Origin: JADKAV01 sp963769435
Lineage (GTDB): Bacteria > Actinomycetota > Actinomycetes > S36-B12 > UBA10799
DNA length: 64,000 nucleotides
NCBI GenBank assembly: GCA_963769435.1
Contig: CAVYLN010000002.1
Coordinates: forward strand, 1,798,001 to 1,862,000
Reading direction: 5' to 3'
A model generated the notes under the pieces. That model saw only the letters and a program-made list of their open reading frames with translations, was not told the origin of the DNA and did not search any database. Each line of letters starts with the position of its first letter. Positions within the stretch are counted from its first letter, which is position 1. Of the stretch, positions 53,171 to 63,988 are shown piece by piece. The translations under genes and the position numbers were made by a program.

Positions 53171-53314
53171 CCCTCCAACTTCCCGCACCCGGCCGCTCGA
53201 TCTGCGGGGACCTGGAGGCACATAGCGCGCAAAAGGGGCGGAAATCGGCCGGATTCCTCCATCTTCGCGCATATGCAGGAAGTCGCCTTCGCTCATCTGC
53301 GCGAAGTTGGAGGG
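53171..53314. repeat. Nested inverted repeats upstream of guaB1
   Basis: CCCTCCAACTTC (53171-53182) is the exact inverse of GAAGTTGGAGGG (53303-53314). Inside, CTTCGCGCA (53263-53271) pairs with TGCGCGAAG (53298-53306). The shared CCnnCTTCnCGCA core appears in three places, so this looks like a small palindromic repeat unit. It fills most of the 294-bp gap before guaB1 and may be a dispersed element or a leader structure. Confidence 0.6.
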
Positions 53315-53395
53315 CGTGGTGGTGGGCCCTGGACTGCGGGCCGCTACCAGCGCTCCGCCTCGACCCGCGCGCAGTGGACGCGTACGGTCGTGTTT

Positions 53396-54826
53396 GTGCG
53401 GTTCCTCAACGACAACGTGCCTGCCTACGACCTGACCTACGACGACGTGTTCCTGGTGCCCGACCGGTCGGCGCTGTCGTCGCGCCACGACGTGGATCTG
53501 ACGGCTCCCGACGGCACCGGGCTGACCATCCCGGTTGTCGCTGCGAACATGACGGCGGTGTCCGGGCGCCGCATGGCCGAGACGATCGCCCGTCGTGGTG
53601 GGGTAGCGGTCATCCCGCAGGACATTCCCACAGACGTGGTGGCCGAAGTCGTGCGCTGGGTGAAGGACCGGCACACGGTGTTCGAGACGCCCACCACGCT
53701 GACGCCCAACGAGACCACCGGCATGGCTCTGGCTGTGATCCCCAAGCGCAGCCACGGCGCGGCGATCGTGACGGAGAACGGCGTGCCGATCGGCGTGGTG
53801 ACCGAGGGCGACTGCCAGCAGTCCGACCGTTTCGCACAGGTCCATCAGGTGATGAGTACGGACCTGTTCGTACTGCCGGACACGGTCACACCGCGCGAGG
53901 CCTTCGACCGTCTGCACGCAGAACATCGTCGGTTCGCACCGGTCGTCGGTCGTGATGGTCGACTGGTCGGCATCATGACCCGCCGCGGCGCACTGCGCTC
54001 GACCCTGTACCGCCCGGCCGTGGACCCCCGGGGCGGGCTGCTCATCGCCGCCGCGGTCGGGATCAACGGTGACGTGGCGATGCGGGCCAAGGCACTGGTG
54101 GCTGCGGGCATCGACATCCTCGTGGTCGACACCGCCCACGGACACCAGGAGAAGATGCTGGAGACGCTGACCGCGATCGGGCCGCAGCCGGTGCCGGTGG
54201 TGGCAGGCAACGTCGTCACGGCCGCAGGGACCGATGACCTCATCGATGCCGGTGCGGACATCGTCAAGGTGGGAGTGGGCCCTGGTGCGATGTGCACCAC
54301 GCGGATGCGTACCGGGGTCGGCCGCCCACAGTTCTCCGCTGTGCTCGAGTGTGCTGCGGCAGCGCGGGCACGCGGCAAGAACGTTTGGGCCGATGGCGGG
54401 GTCCGGCATCCACGCGATGTCGCGTTGGCTCTGGCCGCCGGCGCCAGTGCAGTCATGATCGGGTCATGGTTCGCGGGCACCCACGAATCCCCGGGTGACG
54501 TCCACATCAGCCCCGACGGCCGCCCCTACAAGGAGTCCTTCGGCATGGCCTCGGCGCGTGCTGTGAACGTGCGAACGTCCGCCGACAGCCCGTTCGATCG
54601 GGAGCGCAAGTCGTTGTTCGAGGAGGGGATCTCGAGCTCTCGGATGTTCCTCGACCCGGACAGTCCTGGGGTGGAGAGCCTGATCGACGAGATCGTCAGC
54701 GGTCTACGGAGTTCCTTCTCCTACGCCGGTGCGGCCGACGTCGACGCATTCGCCGAGGCAGCACGGGTAGGGGTGCAGTCCGCTGCGGGGTATGCGGAGG
54801 GGCGCCCACTGCACACGTCCTGGTAG
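53396..54826 (+). CDS. guaB1: GuaB1-type GMP reductase (IMPDH family)
   Basis: The protein has 476 residues. I chose GTG 53396 because the product then begins MRFLNDNVPAYDLTYDDVFL, as in mycobacterial GuaB1. It has an IMPDH/GMPR barrel with an inserted pair of CBS domains (about 95-200, PIGVVTEGDCQQ and FAPVVGRDGRLVGIMTRR) and catalytic Cys in GPGAMCTTRMRTGVG near 300. GuaB1 proteins were shown to be GMP reductases (GMP to IMP with NADPH) rather than IMP dehydrogenases, with CBS-mediated control. It feeds guanine nucleotides back into the purine pool. Confidence 0.92.
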   Translation: MRFLNDNVPAYDLTYDDVFLVPDRSALSSRHDVDLTAPDGTGLTIPVVAANMTAVSGRRMAETIARRGGVAVIPQDIPTDVVAEVVRWVKDRHTVFETPTTLTPNETTGMALAVIPKRSHGAAIVTENGVPIGVVTEGDCQQSDRFAQVHQVMSTDLFVLPDTVTPREAFDRLHAEHRRFAPVVGRDGRLVGIMTRRGALRSTLYRPAVDPRGGLLIAAAVGINGDVAMRAKALVAAGIDILVVDTAHGHQEKMLETLTAIGPQPVPVVAGNVVTAAGTDDLIDAGADIVKVGVGPGAMCTTRMRTGVGRPQFSAVLECAAAARARGKNVWADGGVRHPRDVALALAAGASAVMIGSWFAGTHESPGDVHISPDGRPYKESFGMASARAVNVRTSADSPFDRERKSLFEEGISSSRMFLDPDSPGVESLIDEIVSGLRSSFSYAGAADVDAFAEAARVGVQSAAGYAEGRPLHTSW

Positions 54827-54862
54827 CCGCGGGTCATCGTTCACCGGCCCGTAGCAGCCGGG

Positions 54863-55933
54863 TCAGGCCAGACGGCGGTAGAGCATCATGGCCGCGGCAC
54901 CGAGCAGCACCGCTTCATCGCCACAGGACGACACCCGGACCACCGGCACCTGCTCGTCGGGCATCCTGCTGCCCATGTGCACCGCCGTGTCCTGGGCGAG
55001 CTCGGCGGCGATCTGCGGGGGGAACCCGGCCAGCACTATCTCTCCGAGCTCCACCGCCGCCGCGATGGGCGCCATGACCGATCCCAGAGCCTTTGCGGCA
55101 CGCCGTCGGCTCACGGCCGAATGATCCGTGGTCAGAGGCATGACCTGGGCCTGCAGGCATGAGCGTCCGCACCACGGGCACACGGGGCCGGAAGGTCCCG
55201 GCACGACGTGGGCGATGTCGCCGACAGGGCGCCGTACGCCGGTCCGCAGCCGACCGCCGATCACGAGGCCGGCGCTCACGCGGCTGTCCATCGAGATGCT
55301 GGCCTGCGCGGCCAGGTCGGGAGGGCTGTTGCGCAGGTCGGCGATGGCGATGGCGTCGGTGGAGTTGAGGGCGAAGACCGGCGTCCGAAGCTTCTTGCGG
55401 AGTTCGAGCAACAATGCGGGGTCGACCTCGGGCGTATTGTTGTCGACCCACTCGCCCGCTGGGTTCACCCACCCTGGAACGCCCAGCGCCACCCCGAGTG
55501 TCGCCGCCGGCGCCACGTTCTGACTGAAACTCACAAGTGCGGTCGCCACCGCCTGTCGGGTCGCGGCATTGGCCGTGCGGGTGGTGAGGATCTCGCCGCT
55601 GACGGAGACGGTCGCCATCCGGATCCGACCGGGCATGCGCAGATCCGCTGCCACGGTGACGCCGGTGTCCTTGGCGATCTCCAGAAGAGTGCCGGGAGCA
55701 CCACCGCTGGAGACCCGGTCGCCCTCCATCAGCACACCCGTGGTCATCAGCTCGTTGACGATGACCGAGACCGTGGGTCGGCTCAGCCCCGTGCGACGGG
55801 CGAGCTCGGCGCGGGACGCGGGACCACGTGTGATGATGCTGCGCATCACCCGGTTGCGGTTGCTGCGCCGCGCGTCCTGGGGGTCCGAGGGAGTGTCTTC
55901 GGGCAGGAACGGTGAGAACTCGTGCCTACTCAC
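54863..55933 (-). CDS. ROK-family transcriptional regulator
   Basis: The protein has 356 residues from GTG 55933 with AGGGG about seven bases upstream. The N-terminal winged helix is RAELARRTGLSRPTVSVIVN near residue 40. The ROK body follows (LGVALGVPGWVNPAGEW near 140, ISMDSRVSAGLVIGGRL near 210). The ROK zinc site is altered: CPWCGRSCLQAQV in place of the usual CxCGxxGCxE. Sugar-kinase phosphate-binding features are weak, so it is a regulator and not a kinase. The ligand is probably a sugar or sugar derivative. Confidence 0.87.
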   Translation of the reverse strand: MSRHEFSPFLPEDTPSDPQDARRSNRNRVMRSIITRGPASRAELARRTGLSRPTVSVIVNELMTTGVLMEGDRVSSGGAPGTLLEIAKDTGVTVAADLRMPGRIRMATVSVSGEILTTRTANAATRQAVATALVSFSQNVAPAATLGVALGVPGWVNPAGEWVDNNTPEVDPALLLELRKKLRTPVFALNSTDAIAIADLRNSPPDLAAQASISMDSRVSAGLVIGGRLRTGVRRPVGDIAHVVPGPSGPVCPWCGRSCLQAQVMPLTTDHSAVSRRRAAKALGSVMAPIAAAVELGEIVLAGFPPQIAAELAQDTAVHMGSRMPDEQVPVVRVSSCGDEAVLLGAAAMMLYRRLA

Positions 55934-55971
55934 GTGTTCACCCCTGCTCTCCGGCGTCGTACGGTTGGACG

Positions 55972-56358
55972 GTGCGTTTTGAATTCGCCTTCGAGAAGAA
56001 GTATCTACCAGCGTTGGCCGCAATAGGGGTGACTCCGGTGACGGCGCGTGTGGATGTCGACGATTCCGGCGTGGAGGCGCGCTTCGGTCCATGGCTGTGC
56101 CGGACCGGTTGGGACAACATCACCTGCGTCAAGCAGACCGGTCCCTACTCCGCTGTGAAGGCCATCGGAGCCCGTGGTTCCTTCGCGGATCGGGGTGCGA
56201 CGTTCGGCACCACGACCAAGGGCGGGGTGTGCATCGAGTTCCGGGAACCGGTGAAGATCCTGGATCCGTCGGGCCTGATACTTCACCCCGGACTCACGGT
56301 CACGGTTGCAGACCGGGACGGTTTCGAGGCCGCCGTGCGCGAGGGTGCGGCCCTGTAG
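55972..56358 (+). CDS. Conserved actinobacterial protein of unknown function
   Basis: The protein has 128 residues from GTG 55972. It starts RFEFAFEKKYLPALAAIGVT, then ARFGPWLCRTGWDNITCVKQ, TGPYSAVKAIGARGSFADRG and VCIEFREPVKILDPSGLILH, then PGLTVTVADRDGFEAAV. I recognise this as a widespread actinobacterial family of unknown function. It has a beta-rich fold that may resemble PH-like domains. No catalytic residues stand out. It is divergent from the ROK gene and converges on metK with an 11-bp gap. Confidence 0.85.
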   Translation: MRFEFAFEKKYLPALAAIGVTPVTARVDVDDSGVEARFGPWLCRTGWDNITCVKQTGPYSAVKAIGARGSFADRGATFGTTTKGGVCIEFREPVKILDPSGLILHPGLTVTVADRDGFEAAVREGAAL

Positions 56359-56369
56359 AGCCGCCTTGG

Positions 56370-57563
56370 CTAGCCCCTGACGGCTGATGCCAGTGCCTCG
56401 GCGCGGTGGGTGCTCTCCCAGGTGAAGTCGGGCAGTTCCCGGCCGAAGTGGCCGTAGGCGGCAGTCTGCGCGTAGATCGGGCGCAGCAGATCGAGCTCGG
56501 CGACGATGGCAGCGGGACGCAGGTCGAACACGCTGGTGATGGCCTCCTGGATCTGAGCGTCGGGGACGGTCCCGGTGCCGAAGGTCTGCACGAACAGCCC
56601 CACCGGGTGTGACACACCGATCGCGTAGGCGACCTGGACCTCGCAACGGCGAGCCAGGCCGGCGGCGACCACGTTCTTGGCCACCCACCGCATGGCGTAT
56701 GCCGCGGAGCGGTCGACCTTGGACGGGTCCTTGCCGGAGAAGGCGCCCCCGCCGTGCCGGGCCATCCCACCGTAGGTGTCGACGATGATCTTGCGACCGG
56801 TGAGCCCGGCATCTCCCTGCGGACCGCCGATCTCGAAGACGCCGGTCGGGTTCACCAAGAGCCGGAAGCCATCGGTCTCAAGGTCGAGTCCGGCGAGAAC
56901 GGGCTCCACGACGTGTTCGCGGATGTCGGGCGTGAGCAGGTTCTCGAGGTCGATGCGGGGTGCGTGCTGGGTGGAAAGGACCACGGTGTCCAGCCTGACT
57001 GCGCTGTCCCCGTCGTACTCGATCGTGACCTGCGTCTTGCCGTCGGGGCGCAGGTAGGGCAGCACACCGCTCTTGCGCACCGCGGACAGTCGCTGGGACA
57101 ACTTGTGCGCCAGCGAGATGGGCAGCGGCATCAGCTCAGGTGTGTCGTCGCAGGCGTAACCGAACATGAGGCCCTGGTCGCCCGCGCCCTGGGCATCCAG
57201 TGGATCCCCGCTGCCGCCCACGCGCTCTTCGAGGGCGTCGTCGACGCCGGCGGCGATGTCCGGCGATTGCTTGCCGATGGCGATCGTCACGCCGCAGGAA
57301 GCGCCGTCGAAACCCTTGTCGGAGGAGTCGTAGCCGATCCCCAGGACCGTCTCACGCACCAGAGCGGGGATGTCGACCCACGTCGAGGTGGTGACCTCGC
57401 CGCCGACCAGGCACAGGCCGGTGGTCAGGAGCGTCTCCACCGCCACCCGACTGCCTGGATCATCCTTGATCATCGCGTCGAGGATGGTGTCCGAGATCTG
57501 GTCGGCCATCTTGTCCGGATGGCCCTCGGTGACGGATTCGGACGTGAAAAGGCTCTTGGACAT
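56370..57563 (-). CDS. metK: S-adenosylmethionine synthetase
   Basis: The protein has 397 residues from ATG 57563. The three-domain MAT family is unmistakable: ESVTEGHPDKMADQISD near residue 9, GAGDQGLMFGYACDDT near 125 and GGGAFSGKDPSKVDRSAAY near 265. It makes SAM from methionine and ATP in the cytoplasm as a tetramer. It follows ahcY by 30 bp in the same direction, so SAM supply and SAH removal share a transcript. Length is normal and no frameshift is seen. Confidence 0.97.
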   Translation of the reverse strand: MSKSLFTSESVTEGHPDKMADQISDTILDAMIKDDPGSRVAVETLLTTGLCLVGGEVTTSTWVDIPALVRETVLGIGYDSSDKGFDGASCGVTIAIGKQSPDIAAGVDDALEERVGGSGDPLDAQGAGDQGLMFGYACDDTPELMPLPISLAHKLSQRLSAVRKSGVLPYLRPDGKTQVTIEYDGDSAVRLDTVVLSTQHAPRIDLENLLTPDIREHVVEPVLAGLDLETDGFRLLVNPTGVFEIGGPQGDAGLTGRKIIVDTYGGMARHGGGAFSGKDPSKVDRSAAYAMRWVAKNVVAAGLARRCEVQVAYAIGVSHPVGLFVQTFGTGTVPDAQIQEAITSVFDLRPAAIVAELDLLRPIYAQTAAYGHFGRELPDFTWESTHRAEALASAVRG

Positions 57564-57593
57564 TGTCTCTCCCCTAGTGACGGTCTGTGCAGA

Positions 57594-59022
<1,429 letters not shown>

Positions 59023-59077
59023 TGCACAAGTCTCGCAGACCCGGCACGGGGCCACAATCGGCGGTCCTGGTCGCCTC

Positions 59078-59224
59078 GCCGCACGAACTGGTTGGCGTCT
59101 CCGGAGCGCCAACCAGATCCTGCGGGACATATCCGAACAAACGACGCACAACGGGCTCGGATGCCGCACGAACTGGTTGGACAGCGGCACTCGGCTTCTG
59201 CAGTCCAACCACTTCCTGCGGCAC
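59078..59224. repeat. Two tandem palindromic units between ahcY and lysC
   Basis: Unit A: GCCGCACGAACTGGTTGG (59078-59095) pairs with CCAACCAGATCCTGCGG (59109-59125). Unit B: an exact second copy of the left arm (59163-59180) pairs with CCAACCACTTCCTGCGGCAC (59205-59224). The two units share the left arm and differ in the loop, which marks a REP-like dispersed palindrome in a divergent promoter region. It lies in the 264-bp gap. Confidence 0.7.
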
Positions 59225-59286
59225 GGTCGCCAGCAGAAGCGGGCACCACCGTCGCTACCATGGGGGAGACGAAAAGGAGTTCGCCC

Positions 59287-60550
59287 GTGGCGCTGGTGGT
59301 GCAGAAGTACGGAGGTTCCTCTGTTGCCGACGCCGCCAGCATCAAGCGGGTGGCCAAACGCATCGTCGAGACTCAGCGGGCGGGCAACCGGGTCACGGTC
59401 GTGGTGTCCGCCATGGGTGACAGCACCGACGAGTTGATGGATCTCGCGCAACAGGTGTCACCGGATCCACCGGGCCGCGAACTGGACATGCTCCTGACCG
59501 CCGGTGAGCGGATCTCGATGGCGCTGCTGGCGATGGCCATCTCCGACCTCGGCGCCGAGGCCCGGTCGTACACCGGTCGCCAGGCGGGGCTGATCACCGA
59601 CCGCTACCACGGGCAGGCGCGCATCATCGACGTGACACCGGGTCGCATCCAGGCCGCACTTGACGAGGGCGCGATCCCGATCGTGGCCGGGTTCCAGGGC
59701 GTGGCTCAGGACACGAAGGACATCACCACCCTCGGTCGGGGTGGTTCGGACACGACCGCTGTCGCGCTTGCGGCCGCACTGGACGCCGACATGCTGTGAG
59801 ATCTACACCGACGTCGACGGGGTCTTCTCGGCCGACCCCCGGCTCGTGCCGCAGGCACGCCAGGTCCCGTACATCACCTACGAGGAGATGCTGGAACTAG
59901 CCGCCCACGGCGCGAAGGTCCTGCACCTGCGGTGCGTGGAATACGCTCGCCGCTTCGACGTCCCGCTGCGGGTGCGGTCGTCGTTCACCGACCGGCCGGG
60001 CACGTTGGTCGTGCACCAGATCGAGGAGAGTATCGCGATGGAACAACCGATCATTTCCGGTGTCAGCCAGGACTTGGCGGAGGCGAAGATCACGGTCACG
60101 GCCGTCCCCGACCGCCCGGGTCAGGCCGCGCTGATCTTCGAGACTCTCGCGGATCTCGGCGTGAACCTCGACATGATCGTGCAGAACGTCTCGGAGGAGG
60201 GCCACACCGACATCACGTTCACCCTCCCCACCTCCGACCTGGAGCGCGCCAGTGCCGCGCTGCTCGCCCGTCGAGACGAACTGGCCTTCGGCGAACTGGT
60301 GCAGGACGAGGCCATCGCGAAGGTCTCGCTCGTCGGCGCCGGGATGCGGTCCCACCCGGGGGTGTCGGCGACGTTCTTCCGCACCCTGGCCCAGGCCGAC
60401 GTGAACGTCGAGATGATCTCGACCTCCGAGATCCGGATCTCGATCGTCACCCGTGCGGAGAAGGCCGGGGACGCGGTCAAGGCGCTGCACAATGCGTTCG
60501 GCCTCGACGCCGACGGCGAGGCCGTCGTCTACGCGGGGACCGGGCGCTAG
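59287..60550 (+). CDS. lysC: Aspartate kinase (frameshift at 59794)
   Basis: GTG 59287 has AAGGAG eight bases upstream. VQKYGGSSVADAASIKRVAK opens the kinase domain; RGGSDTTAVALAAALDAD follows. At GACATGCTGTGAGATC the frame breaks with a TGA. Dropping the C at 59794 gives DADMCEIYTDVDGV, the conserved family sequence (span 3n+1, 420 residues, the usual length). Two ACT domains end the protein (ITVTAVPDRPGQAALIFET, then VSLVGAGMRSHPGVSATFF), the feedback site for lysine and threonine. It makes aspartyl phosphate for Lys/Thr/Met and DAP. No asd gene follows. Confidence 0.94.
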
Positions 60551-60563
60551 GCGCAGTCCGGTC

Positions 60564-60795
60564 TCACCCTCCCGCGAACGGGGGGAGTACGTCGACGATC
60601 GCGTCACCTGGAACGGACTCGTCGAGGTTCGAGGCGCGATCCGTCCGACAACAGCGTCGACACTGAGAGCACCTCGTCGAAGCCCGGGCCGAGGTCCAGC
60701 TCTGCCAGTCTCCGCCCGATCGGTCCGGCGGAGACCTCGGCCGATGACCGACCGGCGGCCTCCCTGGCGGCTGCGAAGAAGCGGATGGTGGCCAC
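60564..60795 (-). CDS. moaD: Molybdopterin synthase small subunit MoaD (frameshift at 60630)
   Basis: GTG 60795 opens VATIRFFAAAREAAGRSSAE, the MoaD/ThiS start. The body continues to LDLGPGFDEVLSVSTLLSDG. At GGATCGCGCCTCGAACCTCG the frame breaks; dropping one base (about 60630) gives LNLDESVPGDAIVDVLPPFA and a C-terminal Gly-Gly (span 3n+1, about 76 residues). The Gly-Gly tail is the sulfur-carrier end, thiocarboxylated before use. MoaD works with MoaE to add sulfur to precursor Z. It starts 4 bp after the moaA stop. Confidence 0.88.
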
Positions 60796-60799
60796 CGCA

Positions 60800-61791
60800 C
60801 TAGCCCCCGATCGCCGACATCGGACGTGGCGGCTGCAGGAACGCGGGATCGTCGATCCCGTGGCCCGGAAGCTTGTCCGCCACACCCTCGGCCATGAGTC
60901 GCATGAGCTCTTCGTCGTCGGCGCCGGCACGCACGCGGTGTGCGCAGGTCCGTCTCCCCGTGGGCGAACAGGCAGTTGCGCCACTGGCCGTCCGCGGTCA
61001 GGCGCAGGCGGTTGCAGGTCCCGCAGAAGGGGCGCGTGACGGACGCCACGAGGCCCACCTGCGCGAGTCCCCCGTTCACGTCCCAGCGTCGGGCCGGCGC
61101 CGGCCCCGGATCGTCGATCGGGGTCAGCTGGAAGCCGGCCGCCACCAGCGAACCCATGATCTCCTGCGGCGGTCACCATCTCGTCGCGGCGCCAGCCGTG
61201 CTGGGGGTCCAGGGGCATCTGCTCGATGAAGCGCAGGTGGACTCCTTCGGAGATGGCCCAGCGCAGCAGGTCTGGTGCTTCGTGGTCGTTGATCCCGCGC
61301 AGGAGCACTGTGTTGATCTTGACCGGCTGCAGGCCGGCGATCTGCGCAGCGCGTATCCCTGCGAGCGTCTCGACGAGGCGATCCCGGTGGGTCAGATCGC
61401 GGAAGGTCTGCCGGTCCAGGGTGTCGAGACTGATGTTGACGCGTGTGAGTCCGGCATCGTGCAGCGGGGCGGCCAGCCCCGGAAGTCGGAGGCCGTTGGT
61501 GGTCATGCTCACGTCCACACCCAGTGCGGCGATCCCGGCGACGACGGTCACGACGTCCGGACGCAGCAGCGGCTCGCCGCCGGTCAGGCGCACGGTCTCC
61601 ACGCCCGCGTCCACCGCGACAGCGACGATCCGCAGCAACTCGTCGGTGGTCAGCATCTGCGCACCCGGCAACCAGGGCAGTCCTTCGGCCGGCATGCAGT
61701 AGGTGCACCGCAGCGAGCAGCGATCGGTCAGCGACACCCGCAGGTCGCTGTGGACCCGGCCGAATCCGTCGATCAGGCGCAATTCACCCAC
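60800..61791 (-). CDS. moaA: GTP 3',8-cyclase MoaA (two frameshifts)
   Basis: GTG 61791 (or TTG 61782) begins LIDGFGRVHSDLRVSLTDRC. Radical SAM CxxxCxxC is CSLRCTYC near residue 25, with LTGGEPLLRPDVV near 70 and the C-terminal cluster CGTCNRLRLTADG. The frame changes near 61168 (into QEIMGSLVAAGFQLTPIDD) and near 60945 (into AGADDEELMRLMAEGVADKL, then HGIDDPAFLQPPRPMSAIGG). The span is 3n+2, matching two extra bases, about 330 residues. MoaA with MoaC makes precursor Z (cPMP) from GTP. Its start overlaps the moaE end by 19 bp. Confidence 0.9.
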
Positions 61792-62639
61792 TCCTGACTC
61801 CCATCGGAGAAACGTTGCAGCTTCCAGACGGGAAGCCGGCGCTTGACCTCGTCCACCAGCCATGCGCACGTCTCGAACGCCTCGCCGCGGTGGCTGGCGG
61901 ACACGGCCACCACGAACGCGAGGTCGCCGATCGCGAGATCGCCTGTGCGATGCATACCGGCGACGCCCAGGACACCCGGGCGTCCCGGGCTTCGTCGAGG
62001 ATCTGTGCCATGGTCGCGTCGGCGTCGGGGTGTGCCTCGTAGGTGAGCGCGGTCACCGGTCGGTCGTGGTCGTGGTTTCGGACACGACCTTCGAAGGTGA
62101 CCACGGCGCCCGCGTCCGGTCGCTGCACCGCGGCTACGGCCTCCGCCGCGGTGATCGGCGTGTTCCGGACCAGGCCGCGATGATCGGCGCCCTGCACAAC
62201 GTGGTGGGCGTGCCCGAGCAGCGGTCCGAGCACTGCCAGCGCATCCTGCACCGCTGCGTGACTGCCCGGGACCGCCACAACCAGGGTCGAACCCATGGAC
62301 CCGGCGACGGCCCGCGAGAGGTCGGCAAGGGGTGTCTGCTCGCGGCCCCGGGCGCGGAAGGCCTCCCCGAATCCCGGCAGTTCGCGATCGATCACGCGCA
62401 GGACCGCGTCCGGGGTCACGTCCCGTGGTCCGAGGCCCGTGCCGCCGGTGCACACGACCACGTCGGCCCCGGGGCCGCGGATGGCCCGGGTGATGGCGTC
62501 GACGTCATCCGGGACGAGTATCGGCGCATCAACCTCGCACCCCAGATCGCGAAGCCCGGTGGCCAGGACCGGGCCGGTGGTGTCCTCGCTGCGGCCCGGC
62601 GGCTGCGGAGTCCGAACACACGATCACGCGGGCTCTCAT
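61773..62639 (-). CDS. MogA/MoaB-MoaE fusion protein (two frameshifts)
   Basis: ATG 62639 overlaps the moaC stop (ATGA). The first half is MogA/MoaB: RARVIVCSDSAAAG, then LRDLGCEVDAPILVPDDVDA and VVCTGGTGLGPRDVTPDAVL, the adenylyltransferase motifs. The second half is MoaE: VVTFEGRVRNHDHDRPVTAL and the conserved GVAGMHRTGDLAIGDLAFVV to DGSQEWVNCA. They lie in one frame across the junction (RGLVRNTPITAAEAVAAVQR), so the fusion is real. Shifts fall near 62595 (one extra base) and near 61982 (one base missing or two extra). The product joins synthase and adenylation steps. Confidence 0.85.
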
Positions 62640-63106
62640 CGGTGCCAGTCCCCGCTCTTCCCCCCGGTCTTGGACACGACCCGGACCGCCTCGATCGTGG
62701 CGCACGGGTCGATGGCCTTCGTCATGTCGATGACGGTCAGACATGCCACCGTGACCGCTGTCAGCGCTTCCATCTCGACACCGGTACGGTCTGCGGTGCG
62801 TACCCTGGCGCGGACGTGCACCACGTCTTCGACGGGGTCGGTCTCAACGTCCACCGTGACGGCGTGCACGGCGATGGGGTGGCACATGGGGATCAGATCC
62901 GGGGTACGTTTGGCGGCCATGATGCCTGCGATCCGCGCGGTCGCCAGCACATCACCCTTCGCAACGCTGCCATCCCGGATCGCACGCGTGGCTTGCGTGC
63001 ACACCTCGGCCATGGCCTCTGCCGTGCGGGTGCTCACCGGTTTGTCCGCCACGTCGACCATACGGGCCTGTCCCCGCTCGTCGACGTGGTTGAATCCGTC
63101 AGTCAT
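62636..63106 (-). CDS. moaC: Cyclic pyranopterin monophosphate synthase MoaC
   Basis: The protein has 156 residues from ATG 63106, with AGGAGG five bases upstream. Conserved MoaC parts are FNHVDERGQARMVDVADKP near the start, KGDVLATARIAGIMAAKRTP near 52, LIPMCHPIAVHAVTVDVETD near 72 and GVEMEALTAVTVACLTVIDM near 112, with the catalytic Lys and Asp in DMTKAIDP. It rearranges the MoaA product to cPMP. It shares a transcript with the overlapping mogA-moaE and moaA. The 84-bp gap to divergent mobA holds both promoters. Confidence 0.95.
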   Translation of the reverse strand: MTDGFNHVDERGQARMVDVADKPVSTRTAEAMAEVCTQATRAIRDGSVAKGDVLATARIAGIMAAKRTPDLIPMCHPIAVHAVTVDVETDPVEDVVHVRARVRTADRTGVEMEALTAVTVACLTVIDMTKAIDPCATIEAVRVVSKTGGKSGDWHR

Positions 63107-63190
63107 CTGAACCTCCTGGCACGCACCCTGGGGGACGTGCACTTCGTCGCATCGGATGCGTGCTGGTCCTAGTCTGCGGGTGTGGTCGCG

Positions 63191-63988
63191 ATGGACGGCA
63201 ATGGTGCTCACCGGTGGCGGCAGTGTGAGGCTGGGTCGCGACAAGGCCACGGCGGTGGTCGCGGGCCGCCGGATGATCGACCGCGTGCTGGATCAGATCC
63301 CGTCCGATGTCCCCGTCGTGGTGGTCGGCCCCGACCCGCAGGTGTCCCGCCCGGTCGTGGTCGTCCGGGAGGATCCGCCCGGGGGTGGGCCGGCGGCGGC
63401 GATAGGGGCGGGGATCGCCCATGTCCAGACACCCCTGGTCGCAGTGATCGCCGCCGACATGCCGTGGGGCCCGCCGGTGGCGATCTCCCTGCTGCCCTCT
63501 GTCGGCGCCGACGAAGCAATCGTGCCGGTCGCCGATGGCCATCGGCAGCCCCTGTGCGCGGTCTATCGCAGCGAGGCTTTGCGCGGGGTCCGCATACGTG
63601 CGGGGATGTCGATGCGGGAGTTGCTCGCGGGCCTGCGGGTGCGCACCGTGTCCGTGGAGTCGGCGCGGCTGCATCGACATCGACACCCCGGCGGACCTGG
63701 AACGGGTGGAGCGCCACGTGGCCATAATGGAGTCCGACGGTGAGGGGTTTGGGATGCAGGAATGGGTGGACGCGGTCAAGGATGTGCTCGGCCTCGAGGC
63801 TGACGTCGACGTGCGATCTGATCCTGGACGTGGCCAAGGACGCCGCGCACGGGGTGCAGCGCCCGGCAGCGCCGGTGACGACGTATCTGTTGGGCCTGGC
63901 GGTGGCGCGAGGCGCGGATCCGGCGCAGACGGCCGCGGCGATCTCCCGCTTGGCCGACGGTTGGCAGCCCGCCTCGCCGGATGCGTGA
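63191..63988 (+). CDS. mobA: MobA-DUF6457 fusion (three frameshifts)
   Basis: ATG 63191 with one base dropped near 63198 gives MDAMVLTGGGSVRLGRDKA, the MobA nucleotide motif. PGGGPAAAIGAGIAHV and VIAADMPWGPPVAISL follow. A second shift near 63672 gives DIDTPADLERVERHVA, which runs on without a stop into GMQEWVDAVKDVLGLEADVD. A third near 63813 gives DLILDVAKDAAHGVQRPAAP and LLGLAVARGAD, the DUF6457 domain. Three extra bases keep the total a multiple of three (265 residues). MobA adds GMP to molybdopterin; DUF6457 is an associated domain of unknown role. No molybdoenzyme is in the window. Confidence 0.8.

Noticed and set aside
59023..59077. SAH riboswitch in the ahcY leader
   Set aside because: I could not find the conserved core in the 264-bp gap; the structure there is the two palindromic units.
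59791..59800. Programmed +1 frameshift in lysC at CTG TGA, like prfB
   Set aside because: The conserved sequence is restored by dropping the C before TGTGAG, not by slippage at a CUU-like codon, and the same defect occurs in many unrelated genes without that motif.
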